A stretch of 38,798 bases of DNA, taken from assembly GCA_018400295.1 (NCBI GenBank), contig JAGYMZ010000024.1, forward strand, positions 1 through 38,798. The letters run 5' to 3'. Both the position numbers and the translations under genes were made by a program. The stretch is from Bacteroidales bacterium. GTDB taxonomy: Bacteria; Bacteroidota; Bacteroidia; Bacteroidales; B18-G4. Below the pieces are notes generated by a model that saw only the letters and a program-made list of their open reading frames with translations, searched no databases and was not told the DNA's origin. Shown here piece by piece: positions 24,549 to 32,890 of the stretch. Each line of letters begins with the position of its first letter. Position 1 is the stretch's first letter.

Positions 24549-24579
24549 CAAAAATATAAATTACTGCCCACATAGCAAA
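24549..24579 (-). promoter_or_regulatory. Full Bacteroidota promoter for the alpha-oxoamine synthase
   Basis: On the minus strand, TTTG (24579-24576), 19 bases, then TATTTTTG (24556-24549): exact matches for both elements. Transcription would begin near 24543, about 20 bases before GTG 24522. Confidence 0.85.
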
Positions 24580-24637
24580 GCTATTCTTATCCATAATAAT
24601 TATGGGTACAAAACGTTCATAAATCCGGTGAATTTCA

Positions 24638-24645
24638 TAATTTTG
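24638..24645 (+). promoter_or_regulatory. -7 box directly before bamD
   Basis: TAATTTTG matches TAnnTTTG and ends only four bases before the bamD ATG (24650). If used, the transcript would be leaderless or nearly so. There is no clear TTTG at -33. Confidence 0.4.
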
Positions 24646-24649
24646 CGGA

Positions 24650-25447
24650 ATGTTAAAAAAGAAGTTGCTTTTTCTTGTCCTTATTGGTGCACTGTTTGTT
24701 AGCGGATGCAGCCAGCATCAAAAGTTGATGAAGAGTACAGACAACGAGGTAAAGTATGAAGCCGCCGTGGATTATTTTGAGGACGGCGATTATTACCGTG
24801 CCCTGCAATTGTTTGAGCAGTTGATAGGTGTGTTCCGGGGGACATCCAAGGCAGAGAAACTGTATTATTACTATTCCTATTGCTATTATTACCAGGAAGA
24901 ATACCTGTTGGCAAGCTATTACTTTAAACGGTATGCAAAGAGTTTTCCGAACGGCCCGAATGCAGAGGAAAGTTTTTTTATGAGCGCCTACTGCCAGTAT
25001 ATGTTGTCGCCACGATACAGTCTGGATCAGACCAACACACACGAAGCCATAAAGGAGTTGCAGTTGTTCATTAATTTCTACCCGGAAAGCGAGCGTGTGG
25101 AAACCTGCAACCAGCTTATCGATGAACTCAGGGCCAAGCTGGAGAAAAAGGATTTTGAGATCGCCAGGCAATATTTAAAAACAGAACATTACAAAGCGGC
25201 CATTACTGCCTTCAACAATCTTCTGCGGGATTATCCGGATACGGACAACAAAGAGGACATCCTTTTTTTCATCCTGAAATCCTATCATAAGTACGCTGAA
25301 AACAGCATTGAAAAAATGAAAGGCGAGCGGTACGAGGCAACCGTGGAAGCCTTCAACGATTTTATCTATTCATATCCTGAATCGGATTATGCCAGGGAAG
25401 CCTCTGTTATGCAAAACGATGCCCTTGAGGCACTGGAAAAATTATAA
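24650..25447 (+). CDS. bamD: Outer membrane assembly lipoprotein BamD
   Basis: A 265-residue lipoprotein of the BAM complex, which inserts beta-barrel proteins in the outer membrane. The signal peptide ends in the lipobox FVSGC (Cys20). The mature part is a chain of TPR-like helix pairs, with repeats visible as YEAAVDYFEDGDYYRALQLFE, YYYQEEYLLASYYFKRYAKSFP, and ITAFNNLLRDYPDT, and recurring F-x-x-x-Y-P-x-S turns as in BamD/YfiO. Length is close to the family norm. It opens a plus-strand cluster with rpoZ (22 bases on), coaBC, the DUF4835 gene and recN. Confidence 0.93.
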   Translation: MLKKKLLFLVLIGALFVSGCSQHQKLMKSTDNEVKYEAAVDYFEDGDYYRALQLFEQLIGVFRGTSKAEKLYYYYSYCYYYQEEYLLASYYFKRYAKSFPNGPNAEESFFMSAYCQYMLSPRYSLDQTNTHEAIKELQLFINFYPESERVETCNQLIDELRAKLEKKDFEIARQYLKTEHYKAAITAFNNLLRDYPDTDNKEDILFFILKSYHKYAENSIEKMKGERYEATVEAFNDFIYSYPESDYAREASVMQNDALEALEKL

Positions 25448-25469
25448 ACCAACACTTTTATTTTATACA

Positions 25470-25808
25470 ATGATCGATTATAAGAGAATTAAAACAGACA
25501 CAGAAGCGGTGACCCGGGACAAACAGGTTTTCTATGAGCAAACAGGAAACATTTATGAAACGGTGGCCATATTATCCAAAAGGGCAAACCAGATCTCCCA
25601 GCAAATGAAAGAAGAACTGAACCAGAAAATTGAAGAGTTCAGCACTTCTTCCGACAATCTGGAAGAGATCTTTGAAAACCGGGAACAGATAGAGATCGCA
25701 AAATTTTATGAACGCCTGCCCAAGCCCACGCTTCTCGCCATCCATGAATTTTTTAATCACGGGATTTATTTCCGGAACCCCCATAAAGAGGAGAAAACCG
25801 GAGAATAA
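25470..25808 (+). CDS. rpoZ: RNA polymerase omega subunit, Bacteroidota type
   Basis: A 112-residue protein matching the divergent Bacteroidota omega/Rpb6-like family, which stabilises the beta-prime subunit of RNA polymerase. Key parts are the N-terminal TVTRD-like sequence (here AVTRDKQ), the conserved GNIYETVAILSKRANQI helix at about 25-41, and the C-terminal LEEIFENREQIEIAKFYERLPKP region split over 67-90. The start at ATG 25470 matches the family; the upstream part of the frame overlaps bamD and is not coding. It sits between bamD and coaBC with short gaps (22 and 11 bases), an apparent operon. Confidence 0.92.
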   Translation: MIDYKRIKTDTEAVTRDKQVFYEQTGNIYETVAILSKRANQISQQMKEELNQKIEEFSTSSDNLEEIFENREQIEIAKFYERLPKPTLLAIHEFFNHGIYFRNPHKEEKTGE

Positions 25809-25819
25809 TCATGCAATAA

Positions 25820-27013
25820 ATGCTTAAAGGTAGAAAAATACTTATCGGGATCACCGGGAGTATTGCCGCATATAAGATCCCATTGCTCATACGCTTGCTT
25901 CGCAAGGAGCAGGCTGAGGTAAGGATTGTGCTCACACCCGCAGCCGGGGATTTTGTCACCCCACTCACACTGGCTGTCTTATCCGGCAATCCTGTCCGGT
26001 CCGAAGCCTTCGACCCGGACACCGGAGAATGGCACAGCCATGTTGAACTGGGTTTATGGGCGGATGTGGTTTTGCTGGCTCCCGTATCGGCGAATACCAT
26101 GGCAAAAATGGCCATGGGTGTGGCCGATAATTTTTTACTGACGGTATACTTGTCGGCCAGGTGCCCGGTATTTTTTGCCCCGGCCATGGACCGTGAAATG
26201 TTCAGGCATCCGGCCACCCGGAAGAATATCCGGAAACTTACCTCGTACGGGAATATGCTTATTCCCCCTTCAGAAGGAGATCTGGCCAGTGGGCTGTGCG
26301 GGGAGGGCCGCATGGAAGAACCTGAAAAAATGCATGAAATTCTACATGCATTTTTCCGGAAAAAAGATGATTTCAAAGGGAAAAAGATTTTGGTGACTGC
26401 CGGTCCTACCCATGAAGCCATTGATCCCGTGCGATTTTTGGGCAATCATTCCTCGGGTGCGATGGGATATGCCCTTGCAGAGGAGTTTGCTGAGCGGGGA
26501 GGAGAGGTGCTTTTGATAAGCGGCCCGGCGAACCTGGAATTGCATTCCGGGAACATTCAGCGGATCGGTGTAACATCTGCTGCAGAAATGAAAGACCATT
26601 GCATGGCCCATTTCCCGGATACGGATATATGCGTCATGGCTGCGGCAATTGCAGACTATACGCCCGATGCACCACAAAGTTCCAAGATCAAAAAAGATAC
26701 GGACCGGTTGGTGTTGTCACTCAAACCAACCGACGACATACTTGCGGAAATGGGCAGGATCCGCAGAAAGGACCAGTTTCTGGCTGGTTTTGCGCTTGAA
26801 ACCGATAATGGGCTGAGGAACGCACACAGAAAACTGGAAAGGAAAAACCTGGATATGATCGTTTTGAATTCCCTGAACGACACCGGTGCCGGATTTCAGC
26901 ACCAGACCAATAAAATAACCATCCTGGATAAAGACCGGCGCCTGGAATATGAACTCAAGCCCAAAAAAGAAGTGGCCATGGACATTGCAGATTATATTAA
27001 GTCAAGAATCTGA
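25820..27013 (+). CDS. coaBC: Bifunctional phosphopantothenoylcysteine decarboxylase/synthetase
   Basis: Carries out two steps of coenzyme A synthesis: CTP-dependent joining of 4'-phosphopantothenate and cysteine (CoaB) and FMN-dependent decarboxylation (CoaC). 397 residues. The N-terminal CoaC domain has GITGSIAAYK, the catalytic His in HSHVELG, and APAMDREMF, where the classic PxMNxxMW reads Asp for Asn and Phe for Trp, plus the flexible Cys loop SGLCGEGRM. The CoaB domain begins at about 190 with VTAGPTHEAIDPVRFLGNHSSG-type residues (TAGPT, D-x-VR, N-x-SSG-x-MG) and has the dimer-interface AAIADYTP and KIKK lysines. It is the third gene in the bamD cluster. Confidence 0.96.
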   Translation: MLKGRKILIGITGSIAAYKIPLLIRLLRKEQAEVRIVLTPAAGDFVTPLTLAVLSGNPVRSEAFDPDTGEWHSHVELGLWADVVLLAPVSANTMAKMAMGVADNFLLTVYLSARCPVFFAPAMDREMFRHPATRKNIRKLTSYGNMLIPPSEGDLASGLCGEGRMEEPEKMHEILHAFFRKKDDFKGKKILVTAGPTHEAIDPVRFLGNHSSGAMGYALAEEFAERGGEVLLISGPANLELHSGNIQRIGVTSAAEMKDHCMAHFPDTDICVMAAAIADYTPDAPQSSKIKKDTDRLVLSLKPTDDILAEMGRIRRKDQFLAGFALETDNGLRNAHRKLERKNLDMIVLNSLNDTGAGFQHQTNKITILDKDRRLEYELKPKKEVAMDIADYIKSRI

Positions 27014-27026
27014 ATATCAATATTCA
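27011..27026. repeat. Short dyad over the coaBC stop codon
   Basis: TGAATAT-CA-ATATTCA: seven-base arms with two central bases. It includes the coaBC stop codon and lies before the DUF4835 gene. AT-rich; may be chance. Confidence 0.3.
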
Positions 27027-27079
27027 TGGACCCTTTATCTAAACATCTACTTTTTTCAATGTCAAACATCAGGTCTTTT

Positions 27080-27976
27080 ATGAAAAAAATCCTAATCATC
27101 GCATTCATATTCTTTTTCACGGGGAATGTATTTTCCCAGGAATTGAATTGCAAGGTCAGGGTGAATTATCAACAGGTAGAAGGGACCGATACAAAAGTTT
27201 TTGAAACGCTGGAAAGTGCGATCTATGAATTCATCAATAACCGGAAATGGACGAATTACAATTTCGGGATCGAGGAGCGGCTGGACTGCACCATAATGCT
27301 GACCATATCCGAACGCATGAGCAGCGACGAATTCAAAGGTTCCATCAACATAGCCCTGAAGCGTCCCGTATATAATTCAGCCTATAATTCTACTACCTTA
27401 AACTACATCGACCGGGATTTCCAGTTTAATTACATCGAATTTCAGCCCCTGGAGTTCCAGGACAATGTGTTCAGCTCAAACCTCACATCGGTGCTGGCTT
27501 ACTGGGTTTATGTATTTCTGGGTATTGATTTTGATACTTTTACGCTGTATGGTGGAGACCATTTTTATGAAAAAGCGGAATCTATCATCAATGCTGCACA
27601 AAATGAATCCTTTCCGGGATGGAAGCCCTTCGAAAGCCAGAAAAACCGGTACTGGTTGGTGGAAAACCTTTTGAATCCGACCTACCAGCCGATCAGGAAA
27701 TTTTTGTACGAATACCACCGCAAAGGACTGGACCTTATGTACGATGATGCCAGCAAGGGCCGGGCAAATATATTAAAAAGCCTTAAATATCTGGAGGTTG
27801 TTGAAAACCAACGGCCCGGACTGTATTTATTGCAATTGGTCCTTGATGCCAAGAGTGATGAATTCGTCAATGTTTTTTCAGAAGGCTCACCACAGGAGAA
27901 AACCAAGGCTGTCAATTTGTTGAAGGAAATCGATCCCTCCAGCAGCGATGAATACGAAGGCATCCTTCAAAATTAA
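27080..27976 (+). CDS. DUF4835 family protein (PorD-like), exported
   Basis: A protein of 298 residues with a cleavable signal peptide (MKKILIIAFIFFFTGNVFS, then QELNCKV). The pattern QELNCKVRVNYQQVEGTD, FINNRKWTNYNFGIEERLDC, MLTISER, FNYIEFQPLEFQDN and SVLAYWVYVFLGIDFDTF matches the Bacteroidota-only DUF4835 family, which I recall being named PorD and linked to the type IX secretion system in some annotation sources; that link is not visible in the sequence itself. The open frame begins at 27026, but ATG 27080 gives the signal peptide. Its place between coaBC and recN is consistent with the usual cluster. A T9SS cargo protein is encoded elsewhere in the window, so the system is present in this organism. 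Confidence 0.87.
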   Translation: MKKILIIAFIFFFTGNVFSQELNCKVRVNYQQVEGTDTKVFETLESAIYEFINNRKWTNYNFGIEERLDCTIMLTISERMSSDEFKGSINIALKRPVYNSAYNSTTLNYIDRDFQFNYIEFQPLEFQDNVFSSNLTSVLAYWVYVFLGIDFDTFTLYGGDHFYEKAESIINAAQNESFPGWKPFESQKNRYWLVENLLNPTYQPIRKFLYEYHRKGLDLMYDDASKGRANILKSLKYLEVVENQRPGLYLLQLVLDAKSDEFVNVFSEGSPQEKTKAVNLLKEIDPSSSDEYEGILQN

Positions 27977-28001
27977 CATTTCGTTGTGTTGGCTGTTTCG
28001 T

Positions 28002-28009
28002 TATTTTTG
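28002..28009 (+). promoter_or_regulatory. -7 box for recN
   Basis: TATTTTTG matches TAnnTTTG, 23 bases before the recN ATG. The -33 element is unclear. It suggests recN can be expressed apart from the bamD cluster. Confidence 0.5.
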
Positions 28010-28032
28010 CATGAACACCATAGAAGAAAGCT

Positions 28033-29697
28033 ATGTTCCGTTTGTTAAGCATAAAAAATTATGCCCTGATCCGTGAATTGGAAATGCAGTTCCCCGAAGC
28101 CCTGACGGTGATCACAGGGGAAACAGGGGCAGGGAAGTCCATCATGCTGGGTGCGCTTTCACTTATTTTGGGTAAGCGTGCAGATACGGGGGTACTGATG
28201 GATAAAAAGAAGAAATGTGTTGTAGAAGGGACTTTCCGGATCAGGGATTATCAATTGGAATCTTTTTTCAGCAGCCACGACCTGGATTTTGACGAACAGA
28301 CCATAATGCGCAGGGAGATCTCGCCCAGCGGACGTTCAAGGGCATTTATCAACGATACACCGGTGCGTCTTGATTTGATGAAAGCCCTGGGTGATAAGCT
28401 CGTGAATATCCATTCCCAGCAGGAGACCGTAACCCTCAATGATTCCGCTTTTCAGCTTGGTGTATTGGATGGTTATGCAGGCTTGAATGCGGAAGCAGCA
28501 AAATTCAGAAAAGATTTCAGGATCTATAAGCAAAAAGACAGGGAACTGTCTGAATTAAAGGCACTCGAGCAAAAATCAGCCGCCGATCTGGAATATTATA
28601 ATTTTCAGTTGGAAGAATTGGATAAGGCCATGCTCAGAGAAGGCGAACAGGAAGAACTGGAGGGAGAACTGGATATTCTTGCAAATGCCGAAGAAATTAA
28701 ACAGGTGCTGCTGGAACTGAATTTGGTCCTGGAAGAAGAAGAACAAAGCGTTTCCGCATCCTTGTCCGGTTTGATCCGTCGATTGTCAGGATTATCCGGA
28801 TACAGCAAGGAGCTGGGTGATATATACAAGCGGCTCGACAGCGCTGCTATAGAGTTGAGCGATATTGCCACCGAAGCAGGCCGCCTGTCGGAAAAATCGT
28901 CTCTGGATCCGGGCCGGCTGGCAGCGGTGAACGAACGGCTGGATACCTTGTATCAACTACAACATAAGCACCGGGTCCAATCGGTCCGGGAACTTATTGA
29001 CCTGCGTGATTCTTTCCGGAAAAAGATCAATTCCATCGGATCGCTTGAAAAGCAAATAGAAGATCTGGAAAAAGAAACGGACCGTTTATATGCGGACCTG
29101 GATAAACGGGCGATGGAAATACGAAAAAGACGGAAAGCCGCATTTCCCGGCTTTGAAGACCATGTCCTTTCCGTTGTTCGCCAACTGGGCATGCCCGATG
29201 CCGTATTCAGGGTGCGCCATAAGGCTTTGCAGGAACTCTCCCATGACGGGAAGGATAAGATCATTTTTTTGTTCAATGCCAATCGGGGAGGGGAGCCCAA
29301 AGAGCTGAACAAGGTCGTTTCCGGAGGTGAGATGTCGAGGCTCATGCTGGCAGTCAAATCCCTGGTATCGGAACACAATTTGCTTCCAACCATTGTTTTT
29401 GATGAAATTGACGCCGGCGTATCCGGGGACATTGCCGATAAGATGGGACGGATCCTGGAAAGGATGGCGGCAAAGATGCAGGTCATTGCCATCACCCACC
29501 TACCCCAGATCGCAGGGAAAGGGGAGGCGCATTATAAAGTATACAAAGAAACAGACCAATCACAAACCTATTCCGGGATACGCGCCCTGACGCCAGAAGA
29601 ACGGGTAGAAGAAATTGCCCAGCTCCTGAGCGGTGAAAATGTGACAGCATCTGCGGTGCAAACTGCCAGGGAGCTATTGGATATTTTTAAGGGATAG
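28033..29697 (+). CDS. recN: DNA repair protein RecN
   Basis: SMC-like ATPase acting in double-strand-break repair. 554 residues, standard for RecN. The N-terminal head has Walker A GETGAGKS (29-36) after the family start MFRLLSIKNYALIREL. The middle (about 150-370) is a long coiled coil rich in Glu, Lys and Leu. The C-terminal head has the ABC signature VSGGEMSRLMLA, Walker B IVFDEIDAGVSG and the H-loop ITHLPQIAG. It ends the bamD-rpoZ-coaBC-DUF4835 series; a -7 box just upstream allows separate expression. No SOS (LexA) box is recognisable. Confidence 0.97.
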   Translation: MFRLLSIKNYALIRELEMQFPEALTVITGETGAGKSIMLGALSLILGKRADTGVLMDKKKKCVVEGTFRIRDYQLESFFSSHDLDFDEQTIMRREISPSGRSRAFINDTPVRLDLMKALGDKLVNIHSQQETVTLNDSAFQLGVLDGYAGLNAEAAKFRKDFRIYKQKDRELSELKALEQKSAADLEYYNFQLEELDKAMLREGEQEELEGELDILANAEEIKQVLLELNLVLEEEEQSVSASLSGLIRRLSGLSGYSKELGDIYKRLDSAAIELSDIATEAGRLSEKSSLDPGRLAAVNERLDTLYQLQHKHRVQSVRELIDLRDSFRKKINSIGSLEKQIEDLEKETDRLYADLDKRAMEIRKRRKAAFPGFEDHVLSVVRQLGMPDAVFRVRHKALQELSHDGKDKIIFLFNANRGGEPKELNKVVSGGEMSRLMLAVKSLVSEHNLLPTIVFDEIDAGVSGDIADKMGRILERMAAKMQVIAITHLPQIAGKGEAHYKVYKETDQSQTYSGIRALTPEERVEEIAQLLSGENVTASAVQTARELLDIFKG

Positions 29698-29752
29698 CAT
29701 TTCGCCATGGCATATCCTGGCATCCGGTGGGTAGTTGGATCAAATATTTTCA

Positions 29753-29760
29753 TACTTTTG
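29753..29760 (+). promoter_or_regulatory. -7 box for acyl-CoA dehydrogenase 1
   Basis: TACTTTTG matches TAnnTTTG, 28 bases before the start codon at 29789; a GTTG sits 15 bases upstream of it. This supports transcription separate from recN. Confidence 0.5.
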
Positions 29761-29788
29761 TCGGTAAGTCCAACCAAACCATGAATCG

Positions 29789-30931
29789 ATGATAAACTTT
29801 GAACTGGAAAAGTACCAGCAGGAAATCGTTGAAAAATATCGCGATTTCACCAGGAGATGGATCATTCCCAACCGGGCCAAATATGATGAGTTGTCCGAAT
29901 TTCCCTGGGACATTGTCCAAGCTGCTTACGATGAGAAAATCATCAACGGGGCCCTGCCCAAAGAATACGGGGGTAACGGGTTTAATATTTTCGACAGTGC
30001 CCTGGCCTCCGAAGAACTGGGGTACGGGTGCACGGGCATCGGGATATGCATTGATGCCAGTACGCTTGCCCTGACACCCACATTGCTTGCCGCAACGGAG
30101 GAACAGCGGAAACGCATTTACGGGGAGATCACAGAAAAGAAAGCGGTGGCTGCCTATGCACTTACGGAGCCCAATGCCGGTTCGGACGTAGCCGGGATCA
30201 AATCCACCGCCATAAAAAAGGGGGATGTCTACATCCTGAACGGCCATAAAAGGTTTATCACCAATGCAGAGGTTGCTGAGTATATTACGGTATTTGCCCT
30301 TACGGACCCCGACAGGGGTGCACGCAGTTTGACGGCTTTTCTGGTTAACGCAAATTCTCCCGGGGTGGAGGTCCTTCCACGCTTGCAAAAGATGGGACAG
30401 CGTGCTTCTGTACAGAATGAACTACGGTTTCATGATGTGGAGATCCCGGCACACAATCTCCTCGGCAAGGAGGGCATGGGATTTCTCATTGCCATGAAGA
30501 CCTTCGACCGTACACGCACTGGTGTGGCCTCTGCTGCGGTTGGCAATGCCCAGGCCGCTTTTGATTATGCACTGAAATGGACGAAAAACCGCATACAATT
30601 TGGCAAACCCATCACTGCAAACCAGGCGATGGGCTTTTTTATGGCAGATATGGCCACGGAGATCGAGTTGGCCCGGAACCTTGTCTGGAAGGCCGCATGG
30701 GCTTATGACACAGACCAAAAAAGCCTTTCCAGGCTGTCGGCCATGTCTAAATTGTATGCCACCGACATGGCCATGCGTGTTACGACCGATGCCGTGCAGG
30801 CTATGGGCGGTGAAGGATATTCCAAAGAGCATCCGGTTGAAAAAATGATGCGGGATGCCAAATTGTCCCAGATATATGAGGGGACGAACCAGATACAACG
30901 CGTGGTGATATCAAAAAACATCCTGAAGTAA
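29789..30931 (+). CDS. Acyl-CoA dehydrogenase (medium/short-chain type)
   Basis: FAD enzyme that introduces an alpha-beta double bond in acyl-CoA, passing electrons to ETF. 380 residues, the usual size. Features are the FAD/substrate motif YALTEPNAGSD (about 121-131), ITNAEVAEYITVFA, the TRTGVASAAVGNAQAAFDYA helix and the C-terminal MGGEGYSKEHPVEKMMRDAKL split by motif, followed by IYEGTNQIQR, where E364 is at the catalytic-base position of medium-chain enzymes. An upstream ATG (29781) is closed by a stop after three codons, so 29789 is the start. Convergent with a second, larger acyl-CoA dehydrogenase with six bases between their stops. Chain-length preference cannot be read. Confidence 0.95.
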   Translation: MINFELEKYQQEIVEKYRDFTRRWIIPNRAKYDELSEFPWDIVQAAYDEKIINGALPKEYGGNGFNIFDSALASEELGYGCTGIGICIDASTLALTPTLLAATEEQRKRIYGEITEKKAVAAYALTEPNAGSDVAGIKSTAIKKGDVYILNGHKRFITNAEVAEYITVFALTDPDRGARSLTAFLVNANSPGVEVLPRLQKMGQRASVQNELRFHDVEIPAHNLLGKEGMGFLIAMKTFDRTRTGVASAAVGNAQAAFDYALKWTKNRIQFGKPITANQAMGFFMADMATEIELARNLVWKAAWAYDTDQKSLSRLSAMSKLYATDMAMRVTTDAVQAMGGEGYSKEHPVEKMMRDAKLSQIYEGTNQIQRVVISKNILK

Positions 30932-30937
30932 AAAGCA

Positions 30938-32728
30938 TTAAAAATCGTACCGTTCATCTTCGATCAGCTTGTCGGCAATGCGCCGGCGGGCTACTTTGAC
31001 ATTCACCGGGGCAACATGCGTGTATGCTTCCAGTGCCCGGTTTGCAAGCTCTTGTTCTTCACCTTCCAGGAAAGAAGCAACCGCGTCCATTCCCGCTTTG
31101 CGAAGGCGGTATCCCGAATCGTATGTAAATACATCCAGGATATCCCGGTAGACCAATATTTCTTCCGGACCTTTGAGCGTTTCCAGCTTTTTTACCCGCA
31201 GCAAGGTTGATTCAGCGGCATACAACTGTATCAGCATATCCGAAAGGTTTATCAGGATTTCCTGCTCCCTGACCAGTTGCTTTTTCAGGTTCTTATAAGC
31301 CATTCCGATGATCAGGAGGATGGATTTTTTAAACCCCCTGACAGAGGTGTTCTTAGCGGCATAATATTCCGTTGGTATGCTTATGGGGCCCCGGAGTTGC
31401 CTGGCTTCTTCATAGACTTTCTCTGCCTGGTCAAAAATATCAAGGTCCTTTCTCATCGCTTTTTTCAGGGCCGTATCCGTGGTCAGCAGGCGGTTTATTT
31501 CATTGGTCCCTTCAAAGATCCGGTTTATCCTGGAATCGCGGTAACCCCGCTCGATATCGGATTCAGCGGAATACCCCATGCCGCCATGGATCTGTACCGC
31601 CTCATCAACAACAAAGTCGAGGGTTTCCGATCCGTAAACCTTCATCATCGCCGCTTCTATTGCAAATTGCGATATGGCTTTTATCTCGGCTTTGCCATGG
31701 TCCATCCCTTTTTCCAGGAAGGCATCCTTTACCATATCGATATCCTTGCATGCCCTGTATACGGCGGATTCGTTCGTAAATGTGCGTATCACCTGTTCAG
31801 CCAGCTTATGTTTTATTGCGCCAAAAGACGATATGGGCGTACCGAATTGCTTGCGTTCGTTTGCATAGGTCACCGAATGGGTAATCGCCAGTTTTTCAGC
31901 CCCGATCACGATGCCGCCCAACTTAATCCTGCCCATGTGCAGAATATCCAGGGCAATCCGGAAACCACCCCCGCGGCAACCGATCATATTTTCGGCCGGC
32001 ACTTTGACGTCGTTGAAAAATATCTGACGGGTGGATGACCCCTTGATGCCCATTTTATTTTCTTCGGGGGTACGGGTTATGCCCGGGGTATCGCTGTCCA
32101 CGATAAATGCACTGAGGACCCGGTCCCTGTCGATCTTGGCAAAAACCGTAAGCACATCGGCAAAACCGCCGTTTGTGATCCACATTTTCTGGCCATTCAG
32201 TATATAATTCTTGCCATCTTCAGATAACACCGCACTGGTTTTGCCCGCATTGGCATCTGAACCTGCATTGGGTTCTGTCAGGCAATATGCAGCGGTGAAT
32301 GCGCCCGTGGCAAGTTTCGGTAAATATTTCTTTTTTTGTTCTTCGTTTCCGTAATAAGCGATCGGACAGGTACCGATCCCTATATGTGCGGAGTATGCAA
32401 CAGAAAAGGAATAACCGGCACCGACCTTTTCATTGGCCAGCATGGCCGTCGTGAAAGATTGTCCAAATCCTTCATATTCCTCCGGGAGAGAGATCCCGAG
32501 CAGGCCAAGCTCACCGGCTTTGCCAAGCAATTCGCGCATCAATCCTTCTTCCTGTTTGTCGATCCGGTCCAGGTTGGGGAGAACCTCTGTTTTCAGGAAA
32601 TCCTCGCAAGTTTGCGCGATCATTTGCTGTTCTTCGTCAAATTCTTCCGGAATAAAAACATCCTTACTGTCGGCATCATGAACAAGGAAAAAGCCTCCTT
32701 TCATAAGTTCTGTTTCCATGGTTTCCAT
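30938..32728 (-). CDS. Acyl-CoA dehydrogenase, long form (VLCAD-like with C-terminal extension)
   Basis: A flavoprotein of about 596 residues. Residues up to about 430 are a normal acyl-CoA dehydrogenase: YCLTEPNAGSDANAG, MWITNGGFADVLTVFA, MGIKGSSTRQIFFNDV, and IHGGMGYSAESDIERGYRDSRI, then IFEGTNEINR with the Glu at the usual catalytic position. The last ~160 residues are an additional helical domain, as in very-long-chain enzymes that act as membrane-associated dimers. The open frame reaches 32842, but a promoter box (32744-32751) lies within it, so ATG 32728 (or 32719, 32704) is the start. The clpC terminator lies upstream, so this gene is a separate unit. No ETF or thiolase gene is nearby. 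Confidence 0.94.
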   Translation of the reverse strand: METMETELMKGGFFLVHDADSKDVFIPEEFDEEQQMIAQTCEDFLKTEVLPNLDRIDKQEEGLMRELLGKAGELGLLGISLPEEYEGFGQSFTTAMLANEKVGAGYSFSVAYSAHIGIGTCPIAYYGNEEQKKKYLPKLATGAFTAAYCLTEPNAGSDANAGKTSAVLSEDGKNYILNGQKMWITNGGFADVLTVFAKIDRDRVLSAFIVDSDTPGITRTPEENKMGIKGSSTRQIFFNDVKVPAENMIGCRGGGFRIALDILHMGRIKLGGIVIGAEKLAITHSVTYANERKQFGTPISSFGAIKHKLAEQVIRTFTNESAVYRACKDIDMVKDAFLEKGMDHGKAEIKAISQFAIEAAMMKVYGSETLDFVVDEAVQIHGGMGYSAESDIERGYRDSRINRIFEGTNEINRLLTTDTALKKAMRKDLDIFDQAEKVYEEARQLRGPISIPTEYYAAKNTSVRGFKKSILLIIGMAYKNLKKQLVREQEILINLSDMLIQLYAAESTLLRVKKLETLKGPEEILVYRDILDVFTYDSGYRLRKAGMDAVASFLEGEEQELANRALEAYTHVAPVNVKVARRRIADKLIEDERYDF

Positions 32729-32743
32729 CTTTGGTTGAGGCTG

Positions 32744-32773
32744 CAAAGATATATAAATATAATTACCGGGAAA
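32744..32773 (-). promoter_or_regulatory. Promoter for the long acyl-CoA dehydrogenase
   Basis: On the minus strand, TTTC (32773-32770), 18 bases, then TATCTTTG (32751-32744). The -7 element is exact and the -33 has one mismatch. It gives a short leader before ATG 32728. Confidence 0.55.
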
Positions 32774-32844
32774 CCGGGGCAAGGGATCGTATATGATCCT
32801 TAAGGACCAAAGCGGACATCGAAAATTCAGAACAAGGCACACAT

Positions 32845-32882
32845 AAAAAAGGGGCTACCTTCATTCGGCAGCCCCTTTTTTT
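32845..32882 (-). terminator. Terminator of clpC (symmetrical, could act both ways)
   Basis: AAAAAAGGGGCT (32845-32856) pairs with AGCCCCTTTTTT (32870-32881) around a 13-base loop. Read on the minus strand it follows the clpC stop by about 10 bases and ends in six T. It would also stop plus-strand transcripts. Confidence 0.92.
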
Positions 32883-32890
32883 CCCGGCGA

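Noticed and set aside
31277-32038. A 253-codon plus-strand open frame opposite the long acyl-CoA dehydrogenase
   Set aside because: Antisense of a conserved enzyme, with no domain or start signal of its own.
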